From a virus: a stretch of 61,614 nucleotides of DNA. The notes under the pieces were generated by a model. That model saw only the letters and a program-made list of their open reading frames with translations. It did not search any database and had not been told where the DNA came from. The translations under genes were made by a program, and so were the position numbers. The stretch is from positions 1 to 61,614 of IMG/VR virus record IMGVR_UViG_3300021957_006329; one strand, 5' to 3'. Of the stretch, positions 6,371-13,820 are shown piece by piece; position 1 is the first letter of the stretch, and each line of letters begins with the position of its first letter.

Positions 6371-6934
6371 ATTAAAATCACTTTATTAGGTAATTGCCAA
6401 ACTATGGCATTGACATTTTATTTGCAGCAATTAAATAAAGATTTTGATGTTCAATGGATTCAATTGCATGGCGAATTAGGAAAGAAAATAGCATCAGAAG
6501 CAAATCACTGGGGCAAAAAGATAACGAAAATAAGTTCTATAGAAACTGGCATAGACAGGTTACAACAGTCAGATTATGTAATATTTCAACATTTAAGACT
6601 CAACACTAGCCCTCATTACAATTTAAAACAACTCAAAAAACATGTCACCAGAGGAAAATTAATTTCTATAAGTTCATTTTTTTACGATCCCAATGACCCA
6701 GACCAAAAATACCTCAAGAGTATGATAAGAAAAGCCGAAAGATTGAATATAGATATTCCTGCTCATAAAATCATAGAAAAACATGGTTCTAAAATTAAAA
6801 TTCAGAAAATAAACCACCCGCAGGTTTTTTATTTTCTAGAACTTGTGCGTGAAATTTGTGCAAAAACAGGCTGGAATTATTATTCCGACGAACAATACAA
6901 TCAATATTTAAAAGAAGGATATCCTTTTGGTTAA
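6371..6934 (+). CDS. WcbI-like polysaccharide biosynthesis protein, apparent AUU start
   Basis: The frame is open from 6371 and reads IKITLLGNCQTMALTFYL. This is the conserved N-terminal strand and GNCQ loop of the WcbI family, which acts in capsule polysaccharide synthesis. The only upstream start candidate in this frame is ATT 6371, since TAA lies just before it. ATG 6404 would cut off the GNCQ motif. A GGAG lies 10 nt before the ATT. So either AUU is the start or the gene has lost its ATG. The rest shows alternating strands and helices with no membrane segment. Length is about 187 aa. A second family member is at 42773-43687. The function is inferred from the family. Confidence 0.65.
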   Translation: MKITLLGNCQTMALTFYLQQLNKDFDVQWIQLHGELGKKIASEANHWGKKITKISSIETGIDRLQQSDYVIFQHLRLNTSPHYNLKQLKKHVTRGKLISISSFFYDPNDPDQKYLKSMIRKAERLNIDIPAHKIIEKHGSKIKIQKINHPQVFYFLELVREICAKTGWNYYSDEQYNQYLKEGYPFG

Positions 6935-6948
6935 CTATATATATTAGC

Positions 6949-7605
6949 ATGAGCATAAATTTATACACGTCCTATTATATTGATCAGGTTTCGATACGAC
7001 AACAAGAAATTGAATTGTGTATAAAGAAAAACTTGAATAACGATGCAGTTGATAAAATTTACATACTTGCTGAACCTGGTTCATGGGATATGAGGGATGG
7101 TAATCATGCGATATGTGATTCGAAATTAACTATCATCACACATGATCAACCCACATACAGTCACTTTTTTGAAATAAGCAACTCTCTGACCGGGGAGGAT
7201 GATATCAATATAGTCGTGAATAGTGACATTTACCTAGGGGATAACATACAGGATATATCATCTTTAGTTGACCATGATACTGTCGCATGTATATCCAGGT
7301 GGGAAAGTGAAGATGAGTTACAGGACCGGCCCCGCGGGGATAGCCAAGACACATGGGCATGGCGAGGTCGGATTAAAACCCCAGATAGTTGTAACTTTAA
7401 TCTAGGTGTCCCGGGATGCGACAACCGGATTGCATGGGAGTTAGCCAATGTAGGTTATCAATTGATAAATCCATGTCAAACGGTTAAAACATTTCATGTA
7501 CATGATTCAAAGATCCGGAACTATAGTGTTGCTAAAGCAATATCCCCTCCGCACCTATTTGTACCATATGGTAAGATTACACAATTGCCCGGGGAGGGTG
7601 AATAG
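6949..7605 (+). CDS. glycosyltransferase-like protein with SQDTW motif
   Basis: 218 aa. ATG 6949 was chosen because the longer frame from 6856 overlaps the WcbI gene. INIVVNSDIYLGDNI resembles a GT-A donor-site strand. Further on come the motifs SRWE, SQDTWAW, GVPGCDNRIAWEL, NPCQTVKTFHVH and IRNY. The same SQDTW...NP...IKTLHMH order is seen in the protein at 40976-41845, so the two are related. They lack a classical family name known to me. The context between a WcbI-like gene and rfbB supports a role in glycan assembly. Confidence 0.6.
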   Translation: MSINLYTSYYIDQVSIRQQEIELCIKKNLNNDAVDKIYILAEPGSWDMRDGNHAICDSKLTIITHDQPTYSHFFEISNSLTGEDDINIVVNSDIYLGDNIQDISSLVDHDTVACISRWESEDELQDRPRGDSQDTWAWRGRIKTPDSCNFNLGVPGCDNRIAWELANVGYQLINPCQTVKTFHVHDSKIRNYSVAKAISPPHLFVPYGKITQLPGEGE

Positions 7606-7626
7606 AATAATTTAAAATTTAGTATT

Positions 7627-8559
7627 ATGAAAAATATATTGGTAACGGGTGGGCTAGGTTTTATTGGAAGTAATTTCATAAAACATATATTCAACAAGTA
7701 TGACTATCATATTCACAATGTTGATCTTAAAACATATGCTGCGAGCTATGATAATATAAATGAAGAGATCAAGAAATCTGGAAGATACACACTGTCTATT
7801 TGTGATATCAATGACACAAATCGTGTTCGAAACTTAATCCATAAAAATAATATAAATTACATTGTTAATTTTGCGGCTGAAAGCCATGTAGATAACAGCA
7901 TAAACAATTCGACTCCATTCATTCACACCAACATCAACGGCACACACTCATTATTAACATTGCTACATGATTGTCCAAGTGTCGAGAGATACCTTCAAGT
8001 GTCCACAGACGAAGTGTACGGGAGTTTAAGCGAAGAAGATGAGGCTTTTACCGAAAACAATCCATTGCAAGCAAATAGTCCTTATTCTGCAAGTAAGGCT
8101 AGCGCAGATTTATTGTGTCGCAGTTTTTATGAGACTTTCAATTGTCCTATTTTAATTACTCGCTGTTCCAACAATTATGGTCCAAATCAACACGAAGAGA
8201 AATTGATTCCATTGATGATAAAAAATGTCAAGTCCGGTAAAAAACTTCCGGTTTATGGTGATGGGAGAAACATTCGCGACTGGATTCATGTCTCAGATCA
8301 TTGCTCTGGTATCGATGCAGTTTTACATGGAGGTAAAATTGGTGAAGTTTACAATATTGGGGGTAAGAATGAAGTCCGGAACATTGATATTGTCAAAACA
8401 ATTCTCGAACTACTAGGTAAAAATGAAGATCAAATTGAATTTGTGAAAGATCGATTGGGTCATGATTGGCGTTATGCAATTGATAATGGTAAAATTCAAA
8501 ATGAATTGAATTGGTTCCCTAGTGTATCCTTTAAGGATGGATTGAAAGAATTAATATGA
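7627..8559 (+). CDS. rfbB: dTDP-glucose 4,6-dehydratase
   Basis: 310 aa, a short-chain dehydrogenase of the extended type. The NAD-binding loop GGLGFIGSN is at residues 8-16. STDEVYG carries the catalytic Thr-Asp-Glu, and YSASKAS is the Tyr-x-x-x-Lys active site. NNYGPNQ, near residue 180, is typical of RmlB. The enzyme turns dTDP-glucose into dTDP-4-keto-6-deoxyglucose, precursor of rhamnose and of amino-deoxy sugars. The other rml genes are not in this window, so the final sugar is unknown or uses host enzymes. The protein is about 30 residues shorter than most RfbB, at the C-terminus. Confidence 0.9.
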   Translation: MKNILVTGGLGFIGSNFIKHIFNKYDYHIHNVDLKTYAASYDNINEEIKKSGRYTLSICDINDTNRVRNLIHKNNINYIVNFAAESHVDNSINNSTPFIHTNINGTHSLLTLLHDCPSVERYLQVSTDEVYGSLSEEDEAFTENNPLQANSPYSASKASADLLCRSFYETFNCPILITRCSNNYGPNQHEEKLIPLMIKNVKSGKKLPVYGDGRNIRDWIHVSDHCSGIDAVLHGGKIGEVYNIGGKNEVRNIDIVKTILELLGKNEDQIEFVKDRLGHDWRYAIDNGKIQNELNWFPSVSFKDGLKELI

Positions 8560-8596
8560 ATATTGAAATAAGATGTTTCAAACTGCATATATAGGT

Positions 8597-8604
8597 TATA
8601 AATA
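8597..8604 (+). promoter_or_regulatory. late promoter TATAAATA
   Basis: Exact late box ending 5 nt before ATG 8610. Confidence 0.75.
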
Positions 8605-8609
8605 GACGT

Positions 8610-8804
8610 ATGAATGAGAAATTAACCATAGGCTTTTTCTTGTTAGGTTGTGTGATAGTAACAGCCGTGATCATGGGGTTCAATCGTATCGAGCGGTTAG
8701 AAGACATCATTATCAAACAACAAGACACAATTGAACAACAAGACAAAGCGATCAGCATGCAACGGCTGGAGAATCAAGTGTTGCGCATGAACCTGGGTAG
8801 ATAG
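8610..8804 (+). CDS. small membrane protein with coiled coil (64 aa)
   Basis: One N-terminal membrane helix (residues 6-24, LTIGFFLLGCVIVTAVIMG) is followed by a Gln/Glu/Leu coiled coil of about 40 residues. The topology resembles small inner-membrane phage proteins, but no family is recognised. The start is fixed by a TATAAATA box 5 nt upstream, and there is no Shine-Dalgarno sequence. The next gene begins 5 nt after the stop. Confidence 0.65.
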   Translation: MNEKLTIGFFLLGCVIVTAVIMGFNRIERLEDIIIKQQDTIEQQDKAISMQRLENQVLRMNLGR

Positions 8805-8809
8805 TCACC

Positions 8810-9103
8810 ATGAAACATCTGGGGCAATTGTTGAGCAAGTTGCGTGGGTTGAACATTTTCAACTCGTTACCCACCGGGCAAGAACAGGTGCACTGGTTAG
8901 AGCATCTGGACGAGACTGTGGAGCTGTTGCGACAGGATCGAGAGGAGATCCTCGAGTGGATCTCCCATGAGGTGAAACGTGCAGAATTCAATGCTCACAA
9001 GTACCGGGGTATGGAAGATGTGGGTTATTACACCGACAAGGTTAAACTGTTCAAACGATTACAACAACATCTAGAACTATTGTTGACACCTGGTTCGTTA
9101 TGA
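8810..9103 (+). CDS. hypothetical helical protein (97 aa)
   Basis: Not recognised. It is almost entirely predicted helix, with Leu and Glu heptads (WLEHLDETVELLRQDREEIL) and no membrane segment. It starts 5 nt after the small membrane protein gene, suggesting a shared late transcript and possibly a shared complex. Confidence 0.6.
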   Translation: MKHLGQLLSKLRGLNIFNSLPTGQEQVHWLEHLDETVELLRQDREEILEWISHEVKRAEFNAHKYRGMEDVGYYTDKVKLFKRLQQHLELLLTPGSL

Positions 9104-9134
9104 TACTATAGGTGTTGATTTGTTGGACGTATCG

Positions 9135-9142
9135 ATTAAATA
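9135..9142 (+). promoter_or_regulatory. late-like box ATTAAATA
   Basis: Ends 8 nt before ATG 9151. One mismatch from TATAAATA and wider spacing than most. Confidence 0.4.
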
Positions 9143-9150
9143 GACACAAC

Positions 9151-9456
9151 ATGAACAGCGAACAACTAGAGGCTCATGCGGTAGATGCTATAAAACCTTA
9201 CACACAGGACATATATGTTGGACCTGACATCGAGACAGAGTGCATGGATCAAATATTGAATCCAACCACAGACGAACTCATGTACTTGCGACCGGTAACA
9301 AATACCGGTCGGCGTGTGATTGTGGCCAAGCTCAAGCATGTGGATGATTTGAAATCTATTAGCAAAGAGTTGATACCCATGTGTTTTGCTATCGGTCATT
9401 GTGTGAGCAACCCACGCCTCGAATGTGTGGTTAAATGGTACAATCTGGGTGAGTAA
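9151..9456 (+). CDS. hypothetical protein (101 aa)
   Basis: Not recognised. I chose ATG 9151 over the in-frame start at 9112 because an ATTAAATA box lies just upstream of it. Mixed alpha/beta protein with no membrane segment. The segment MYLRPVTNTGRRVIVAKL suggests paired beta strands. It overlaps the start of the next gene. Confidence 0.6.
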   Translation: MNSEQLEAHAVDAIKPYTQDIYVGPDIETECMDQILNPTTDELMYLRPVTNTGRRVIVAKLKHVDDLKSISKELIPMCFAIGHCVSNPRLECVVKWYNLGE

Positions 9457-9757
9457 AGCCTGGATCAAGCAGGCTAGTGTAGGTTATCAATCTCAGCGAT
9501 TGGACTCACTACTGGGTGGTGAAGATCATTGTTACAATGTGTGGCATGAACCCACCGGTGTTGTGTTGATGTACAAAAAACCACCAGGAGAAGACCTTGT
9601 ATATCGTGGGCAATTGGCCGTGGGGCCCAACTTCGAAAAATATTATACTGATTCTAGAATATCCAAATTAGCACCATTTGTAGCGGAGTTGATAGAGTCT
9701 CGTCGCAACTACATGAAACCTAAAAAAAAGCGTCGCAAGACTAAAAACGTCTCATGA
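9425..9757 (+). CDS. hypothetical protein with basic C-terminus (110 aa)
   Basis: Not recognised. The frame starts with ATG 9425, but a GTG at 9449 that overlaps the end of the upstream gene (GTGAGTAA) is an equally good start. The central part is beta-rich (CYNVWHEPTGVVLMYK). The last 20 residues hold a run of Lys/Arg (KPKKKRRK), which could bind nucleic acid. The 3' end overlaps the convergent minus-strand gene by 17 nt. Confidence 0.55.
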   Translation: MWLNGTIWVSKAWIKQASVGYQSQRLDSLLGGEDHCYNVWHEPTGVVLMYKKPPGEDLVYRGQLAVGPNFEKYYTDSRISKLAPFVAELIESRRNYMKPKKKRRKTKNVS

Positions 9758-10055
9758 TCTCACTCACTATTCTGTTCAAATTACCGGCCCAAAATTTGCG
9801 CGCTCTTATGTGATATGGTCTAGTGTCACTGATCAGCACTCCGGATTCTAGGTCCGGAGCCACAATATCATCGACAAAGTCAAAAGCTCCGCGGAGCTTC
9901 AAGTAGTTGTAGCAAGTGTCCTTGATATGATCATCCACCTGTATCACCACATCCACCTGTTTGAACACCTGAGCATACAAAGTCACATCTCGAAAACAGC
10001 TGGTGCTAGAAGGTGGAAATACCAGATTACCATCTATCAATAAAACCCTGCTCAT
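9741..10055 (-). CDS. hypothetical protein (104 aa)
   Basis: Not firmly recognised. It begins MSRVLLIDGNLVF, a hydrophobic strand followed by an acidic loop, and later has VVIQVDDHIKD and GVLISDTRP. This alternation of strands and acidic loops recalls Rossmann-like folds such as HAD or PIN, but the catalytic pattern is incomplete. It has its own late box, and its promoter region is shared back to back with the APS-kinase-like gene on the other strand. Confidence 0.55.
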   Translation of the reverse strand: MSRVLLIDGNLVFPPSSTSCFRDVTLYAQVFKQVDVVIQVDDHIKDTCYNYLKLRGAFDFVDDIVAPDLESGVLISDTRPYHIRARKFWAGNLNRIVSEIMRRF

Positions 10056-10064
10056 AACCTATTA

Positions 10065-10072
10065 TATTTATA
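10065..10072 (-). promoter_or_regulatory. late promoter TATAAATA (minus)
   Basis: Exact box on the minus strand, 9 nt before ATG 10055. It is divergent from the plus box at 10081. Confidence 0.6.
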
Positions 10073-10080
10073 CAATTATA

Positions 10081-10088
10081 TATAAATA
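10081..10088 (+). promoter_or_regulatory. late promoter TATAAATA
   Basis: Exact late box ending 5 nt before ATG 10094. Confidence 0.75.
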
Positions 10089-10093
10089 CTGTA

Positions 10094-10930
10094 ATGAAAA
10101 GAAAAATTCTAATAATGGGTTTACCGGGTAGTGGAAAGACCACACTGGCTGAATTGTTGGTGCCTAGAATAGGCGCGGCATGGTTTAATGCAGATGCTGT
10201 CCGGCAAGAGATTAGTTCAGATCTTGGTTTCGAAGAAAAGGATCGATTAGAACATGCGCGGAGGATGGGTAAGATGGTAGAGTTTGCAAGTAAGTATGGT
10301 ACATTTGCTGTCGCTGACTTTGTATGTCCCACCAAAAAGGCTCGTGAGCTGTTTGATGCAGATTTTACAATCTGGGTCGATCGGATCGAAGAAGGAAGAT
10401 TCAAAGACACAAACAAGATGTTTGAAAAACCGGAAGGGGCTGATCTAGTGCTACGTGACGGTACACCACAAGAGTGGTTGGAGCAAACAATGGAGCTACT
10501 TCAACCAGAGATGTGGGACAATCAAGCACCTACCGCTCTTTTGATTGGTAGATATCAACCTTTTCATCTAGGTCATAAGACGTTGGTAGAAGAGGCTTTG
10601 AGACGTAGTGGTCAGGTATGCATAGCCCTGCGAGACGTTGGAGGAATAGATGATTCTAACCCGTATAACTTTGAACAGGTGAAAAGGGAAATTCTAGAGT
10701 CATGCTCGGAGTTCGGTAACAAAATCAAGGTTATTGAGATACCAAACATATCGGATGTTTTTTATGGTCGTGGAGTTGGTTACAATATTGAAATGTTGGA
10801 ACTAGACAAAGAAATACAGGAAATATCTGCAACTAAGATACGCAAAGGTGATATTGATCAAAATGGTAACAAGTTAAAGAACACCGGTGGGAAGAACCCA
10901 TTCACTGGTATCGGTATTCAACCAGATTAA
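10094..10930 (+). CDS. APS-kinase-like / nucleotidyltransferase fusion protein
   Basis: 278 aa in two domains. Domain 1 (1-135) has the Walker A loop GLPGSGKTT (9-17), then FNADAVRQEI and DLGFEEKDRLEHARRMG. This last stretch closely follows the APS kinase pattern (DLGFsxxDRxENIRRxG), so phosphorylation of adenylylsulfate to PAPS is a reasonable prediction. Domain 2 (about 147-255) has GRYQPFHLGH (152-161) and ISATKIR (244-250), the two signature motifs of the HxGH nucleotidyltransferase superfamily that includes NMN adenylyltransferase and ATP sulfurylase. The pairing resembles PAPS synthetase in layout, but the second domain is closer to the NMNAT type. A polynucleotide or nicotinamide-related kinase role is the main alternative. 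Confidence 0.75.
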   Translation: MKRKILIMGLPGSGKTTLAELLVPRIGAAWFNADAVRQEISSDLGFEEKDRLEHARRMGKMVEFASKYGTFAVADFVCPTKKARELFDADFTIWVDRIEEGRFKDTNKMFEKPEGADLVLRDGTPQEWLEQTMELLQPEMWDNQAPTALLIGRYQPFHLGHKTLVEEALRRSGQVCIALRDVGGIDDSNPYNFEQVKREILESCSEFGNKIKVIEIPNISDVFYGRGVGYNIEMLELDKEIQEISATKIRKGDIDQNGNKLKNTGGKNPFTGIGIQPD

Positions 10931-11139
10931 TTGTAACCTGGGTATGTGCAACGAGGTTTTACATTATTAGCCTCTACATACGCATCCAAGAGAGCACGTT
11001 CTTGTAAGTAGCTACTCCTAGAATATGCGAATATATAATATTTGTTAGCGACAATTATACAAGCTAAGCTAGTTATGTCATACAACCATACTATGGTAAC
11101 AAAAGGTAACACTGTAAACACCCATACGATAATTTTCAT
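10927..11139 (-). CDS. small membrane-anchored protein (70 aa)
   Basis: Not recognised. It has an N-terminal membrane helix (IIVWVFTVLPFVTIVWLY), probably extending into ITSLACIIVA, then a basic hydrophilic tail. The stop overlaps the stop of the convergent plus gene (TTAA, 10927-10930). A strong minus-strand promoter, TTGAAT-N17-TATAAT, ends 6 nt before the ATG, and this is the main evidence that the gene is real. Confidence 0.6.
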   Translation of the reverse strand: MKIIVWVFTVLPFVTIVWLYDITSLACIIVANKYYIFAYSRSSYLQERALLDAYVEANNVKPRCTYPGYN

Positions 11140-11145
11140 ATCTAT

Positions 11146-11174
11146 ATTATAGTATATTGTTGAAAATTATTCAA
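11146..11174 (-). promoter_or_regulatory. sigma70-type promoter (minus), leaderless geometry
   Basis: TTGAAT, a 17-nt spacer and TATAAT, ending 6 nt before ATG 11139. The -35 region overlaps that of the divergent plus promoter. Confidence 0.75.
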
Positions 11175-11188
11175 TAGTAATATATAAT
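11160..11188 (+). promoter_or_regulatory. sigma70-type promoter, leaderless geometry
   Basis: TTGAAA, a 17-nt spacer and TATAAT, ending 7 nt before ATG 11196. Confidence 0.75.
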
Positions 11189-11195
11189 AACTATT

Positions 11196-11483
11196 ATGAA
11201 TGAAGCAATCAAAACAGCAATCAAGGGGGTATATTATGAGTTTTGTGGTAAACGTATGCAAGCAATTGCAGATCTAGACATACTGTTACAGCAAACAGTA
11301 GGGGTGGGAGACCATACAGACATATGTAAGGATATCAAAAATAAATATGAAGAGATTGACAAATATAATAGTCTGTTAGATACCATGAACGAGCAACATC
11401 ATGACATCACCATGGGAGAAACAGACCAACGGAAAGCTCAAGAACCTGCGAAAGATTGCGGGGATGACTGTGGATGTGATTAA
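11196..11483 (+). CDS. hypothetical protein with C-terminal Cys cluster (95 aa)
   Basis: Not recognised. It is mostly helical and acidic, ending with CGDDCGCD, a three-Cys cluster that could hold a metal or disulfide. It has a strong sigma70-type promoter with the predicted +1 next to the ATG, so it is probably an early gene. Confidence 0.65.
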   Translation: MNEAIKTAIKGVYYEFCGKRMQAIADLDILLQQTVGVGDHTDICKDIKNKYEEIDKYNSLLDTMNEQHHDITMGETDQRKAQEPAKDCGDDCGCD

Positions 11484-11498
11484 AAGTTAATGTTCTAG

Positions 11499-11506
11499 CA
11501 TAAATA
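11499..11506 (+). promoter_or_regulatory. late-like box CATAAATA
   Basis: Ends 8 nt before ATG 11515. Confidence 0.5.
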
Positions 11507-11514
11507 TACTTGAT

Positions 11515-12450
11515 ATGAACGAAGATGTAAACAATATTTTTTCCGGTTACAAGAAGATGCTCAATGAAAATGTACCTGCACCCGCGGCACCTGCGGCACC
11601 TGCGGCACCTGCTGCTGACGCTAGCCAAGCAATAGCCCAAGCGGAACAATTGTTATCTAATGGACCTGGACAAGATGCTGCTACATTACAGCAACAAGTG
11701 CAAGCGCTCACAACAGCGCAACAGGCGATCGCGCAACAAGTAGAACAACTCAATTTGCAGCGCGACAAGGTCGCTGATCAAGCAGCCAAAGGAATGGCTG
11801 TTCCAATGGACCCTAGCGGTCAAACACAAGTTGAAGCTCAAATTCAAAAATTGAACGACGGTATGACACAGTTGAGCCAATTAGCTCAAACTATAATAGG
11901 ACCCGCCCAACAAATGGGAGTTGATGTAAGTCCGTTGATGGAGTCATTAAATGAACTGTTTCAAGTGCTACAAGAATGTGCTAATTGGTATGTCAAGTGC
12001 TTGATACCGGAAAACGATGGAGCTTCTCTCACCAAGAGACATCAGCTCAAGTGTATGATTTTTGAAAATACAATTCCAACTGTAGAGGCTAGCCGGGAAG
12101 ATCGAGTCAAATCACAAAATGATATTATGAAACAAGATTTAGAAGATGAAGAGCCAGAATATTCAGCTCTTGATATGCTGGGTTTAGAGCCGGATGATTT
12201 TGGTCATGAAGATCCAGATCAAGCTGCTATGGATCGAATGGACGCTGAAGATGATACAGTTGACCTGGCCAACCATGACAGACCATCCAACGGACCAGAA
12301 GATGGTTTGATGGATGATATACATGCACTGGAACGTTTGTTAGATGATGAAACCAAAGCTGTGATGGATGATGAAGATGGAGCGGTTTCCCGGAGGGAAG
12401 CTCGTGAAATCGCCAAAGATATCATCAAGCAAATGATAGATAGACTTTAA
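11515..12450 (+). CDS. hypothetical acidic protein with Ala/Pro linker (311 aa)
   Basis: Not recognised. Residues 1-20 are a short helical head. An Ala/Pro repeat follows, with PAAPAAPAAP at about 22-33. Next comes a Gln/Ala-rich coiled coil (about 45-130) and a conserved-looking core with LIPENDGASLTKRHQLKCMI near 160-180. The C-terminal 120 residues are very acidic. The late box and this build would suit a virion-associated or scaffold-type protein, but there is no direct evidence. Confidence 0.6.
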   Translation: MNEDVNNIFSGYKKMLNENVPAPAAPAAPAAPAADASQAIAQAEQLLSNGPGQDAATLQQQVQALTTAQQAIAQQVEQLNLQRDKVADQAAKGMAVPMDPSGQTQVEAQIQKLNDGMTQLSQLAQTIIGPAQQMGVDVSPLMESLNELFQVLQECANWYVKCLIPENDGASLTKRHQLKCMIFENTIPTVEASREDRVKSQNDIMKQDLEDEEPEYSALDMLGLEPDDFGHEDPDQAAMDRMDAEDDTVDLANHDRPSNGPEDGLMDDIHALERLLDDETKAVMDDEDGAVSRREAREIAKDIIKQMIDRL

Positions 12451-12452
12451 TG

Positions 12453-12481
12453 TTGCCTATAATATAGTGTTATCATACTAT
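12453..12481 (+). promoter_or_regulatory. sigma70-type promoter, leaderless geometry
   Basis: TTGCCT, a 17-nt spacer and TACTAT, ending 6 nt before ATG 12488. The -10 is weak; the call rests on the spacing. Confidence 0.5.
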
Positions 12482-12487
12482 AATTGT

Positions 12488-12805
12488 ATGAGCACAACAC
12501 AATTACACATCACACTAGAACAAATGAACGAGTGGGCCTCGATCAATGGACGCGCACCTAGTACTAAATACAAAGACATACAATATTTCATCAGCACCAT
12601 GGAAGTGGTACCACCTAAACAATTGATGAAACAATTGAGAAGACTAGTTGTTGATGAAGGTGTGGATCCAGAAGATATCATTACATGGATAATGGACGAA
12701 GAGAAAGATGAGCAGCATGCATACAACATCAGATTATCTGAAATATTCAAACTTGTTTACACACCGGTGGTTGTAGACAATTGTGTGTTAGATGGTTTAA
12801 TCTAG
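12488..12805 (+). CDS. hypothetical protein (105 aa)
   Basis: Not recognised. I chose ATG 12488 over an upstream GTG because a promoter-like TTGCCT-N17-TACTAT ends 6 nt before it. It is a helical, acidic protein (MNEWASINGRAPSTKY, MDEEKDEQHAYNIRLSEIF). It could be a small regulatory protein, but nothing specific is seen. Its 3' end overlaps the convergent gene by 9 nt. Confidence 0.6.
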   Translation: MSTTQLHITLEQMNEWASINGRAPSTKYKDIQYFISTMEVVPPKQLMKQLRRLVVDEGVDPEDIITWIMDEEKDEQHAYNIRLSEIFKLVYTPVVVDNCVLDGLI

Positions 12806-13123
12806 ATGTTCAAGCTGAGAGAAGGGTACATCAAATAGTGTAGATTCATCACTCAATTCTATTGTTGCTGTCATGTCCTTTTCATCTACATCTACCACAT
12901 TCACCACATCTCCAGTTTCTATATAAGTGGCTTGATCACCGGACATGAACCCGGAGAGCTCTTCTTCAAAAAAACTAGCATACGACAAGCGAGTGTTCGG
13001 ATTACCTCTCCTGGCTAGTTTAGGAGTGAACTGGTCAATCCCGGTACTCATTCTACCATGACTGTGACCTTCTTTGTATAGGTTGTACATACTAGTGTCA
13101 TCATTTGTGTAATCTGCTGTCAT
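12797..13123 (-). CDS. hypothetical protein (108 aa)
   Basis: Not recognised. The N-terminal half is polar and likely flexible. The C-terminal 50 residues (TYIETGDVVNVVDVDEKDM onwards) look like a small beta-barrel of SH3/KOW type. An exact TATAAATA box 6 nt before the ATG marks it as a late gene. Confidence 0.6.
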   Translation of the reverse strand: MTADYTNDDTSMYNLYKEGHSHGRMSTGIDQFTPKLARRGNPNTRLSYASFFEEELSGFMSGDQATYIETGDVVNVVDVDEKDMTATIELSDESTLFDVPFSQLEHLD

Positions 13124-13129
13124 GTTAAT

Positions 13130-13137
13130 TATTTATA
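13130..13137 (-). promoter_or_regulatory. late promoter TATAAATA (minus)
   Basis: Exact box ending 6 nt before ATG 13123. Confidence 0.7.
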
Positions 13138-13179
13138 TTTAAAGCTGTACATTCAACCGGTTATTGTATATAATAACGT

Positions 13180-13542
13180 ATGGCCAGAAAAACAAAAAAG
13201 CTCAAGTGTATAGTTACAGGTAGAGAGTTGGTATTATCTAAAGATTATTATCAATCCAAATTAGACAAATGTGACGGTGATGAGGATGTATTACACGCCA
13301 GTTACATATGCAAAGAAGCAAAAGATTTACTCAAGAGAGGTTACGATGTTGGTAAAACTAGAGATCTTTTAGGTATTGATGACCCGGAGTTGGGGGAAGT
13401 AGACTCAAAATTAGTCGAAGAAATTCAAAACGAATCTCGTCTAAGACATCGGAATATACCACGTTTCAACATAAATAACTACACGTCAGCCAAAACAGAT
13501 CCTGACGTGACTGAATTTTTAAACCGAGTATTGAAACAATAA
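13180..13542 (+). CDS. hypothetical protein (120 aa)
   Basis: Not recognised. It has a basic N-terminus (MARKTKKLKCIVTGRELV) and two Cys at about residues 10 and 31 that do not form a full zinc site. The remainder is helical. A TATAAT-like sequence ends 5 nt before the ATG, without a good -35. It starts a two-gene run with the gene at 13544. Confidence 0.6.
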   Translation: MARKTKKLKCIVTGRELVLSKDYYQSKLDKCDGDEDVLHASYICKEAKDLLKRGYDVGKTRDLLGIDDPELGEVDSKLVEEIQNESRLRHRNIPRFNINNYTSAKTDPDVTEFLNRVLKQ

Positions 13543-13543
13543 A

Positions 13544-13759
13544 ATGTATACAGCAGCAACAACAGGAAATCATATAAGAATAATAGATGCGAAGACAGGG
13601 GCCACGAAGAAAATGATCCGATTCGCCGGCAAGCTGATACAAGGGCCTGTTGTAGCTGGTAGTGAGATGAGTATCACAGTCCGGATGAACCCATCTCTAA
13701 CATATGTACTTATATACAGCGTACCACACGGTGGGTTGAGAAGACGAGTACGTATATAG
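13544..13759 (+). CDS. hypothetical beta-rich protein (71 aa)
   Basis: Not recognised with certainty. The product is almost all beta strand, with the repeated pattern of one or two beta-propeller blades (NHIRIIDAKTGATKKMI, SMSITVRM). It starts 1 nt after the preceding stop, so translation is probably coupled. Small proteins of this shape occur in many phages, but their role is unclear to me. Confidence 0.55.
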   Translation: MYTAATTGNHIRIIDAKTGATKKMIRFAGKLIQGPVVAGSEMSITVRMNPSLTYVLIYSVPHGGLRRRVRI

Positions 13760-13820
13760 GAATAACTTTTATCTAAATTTTAATTGAATTATCGCTAGGG
13801 TTGATATAATATAATGTGTA

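Noticed and set aside
6404-6934. ATG 6404 as start of the WcbI-like gene
   Set aside because: It would remove the GNCQ motif that is encoded in frame just upstream.
13784-13815. sigma70-type promoter for nrdA
   Set aside because: TTGAAT and two overlapping TATAAT boxes are present, but spacing is 15 or 20 nt rather than 17, so I did not list it as a feature.
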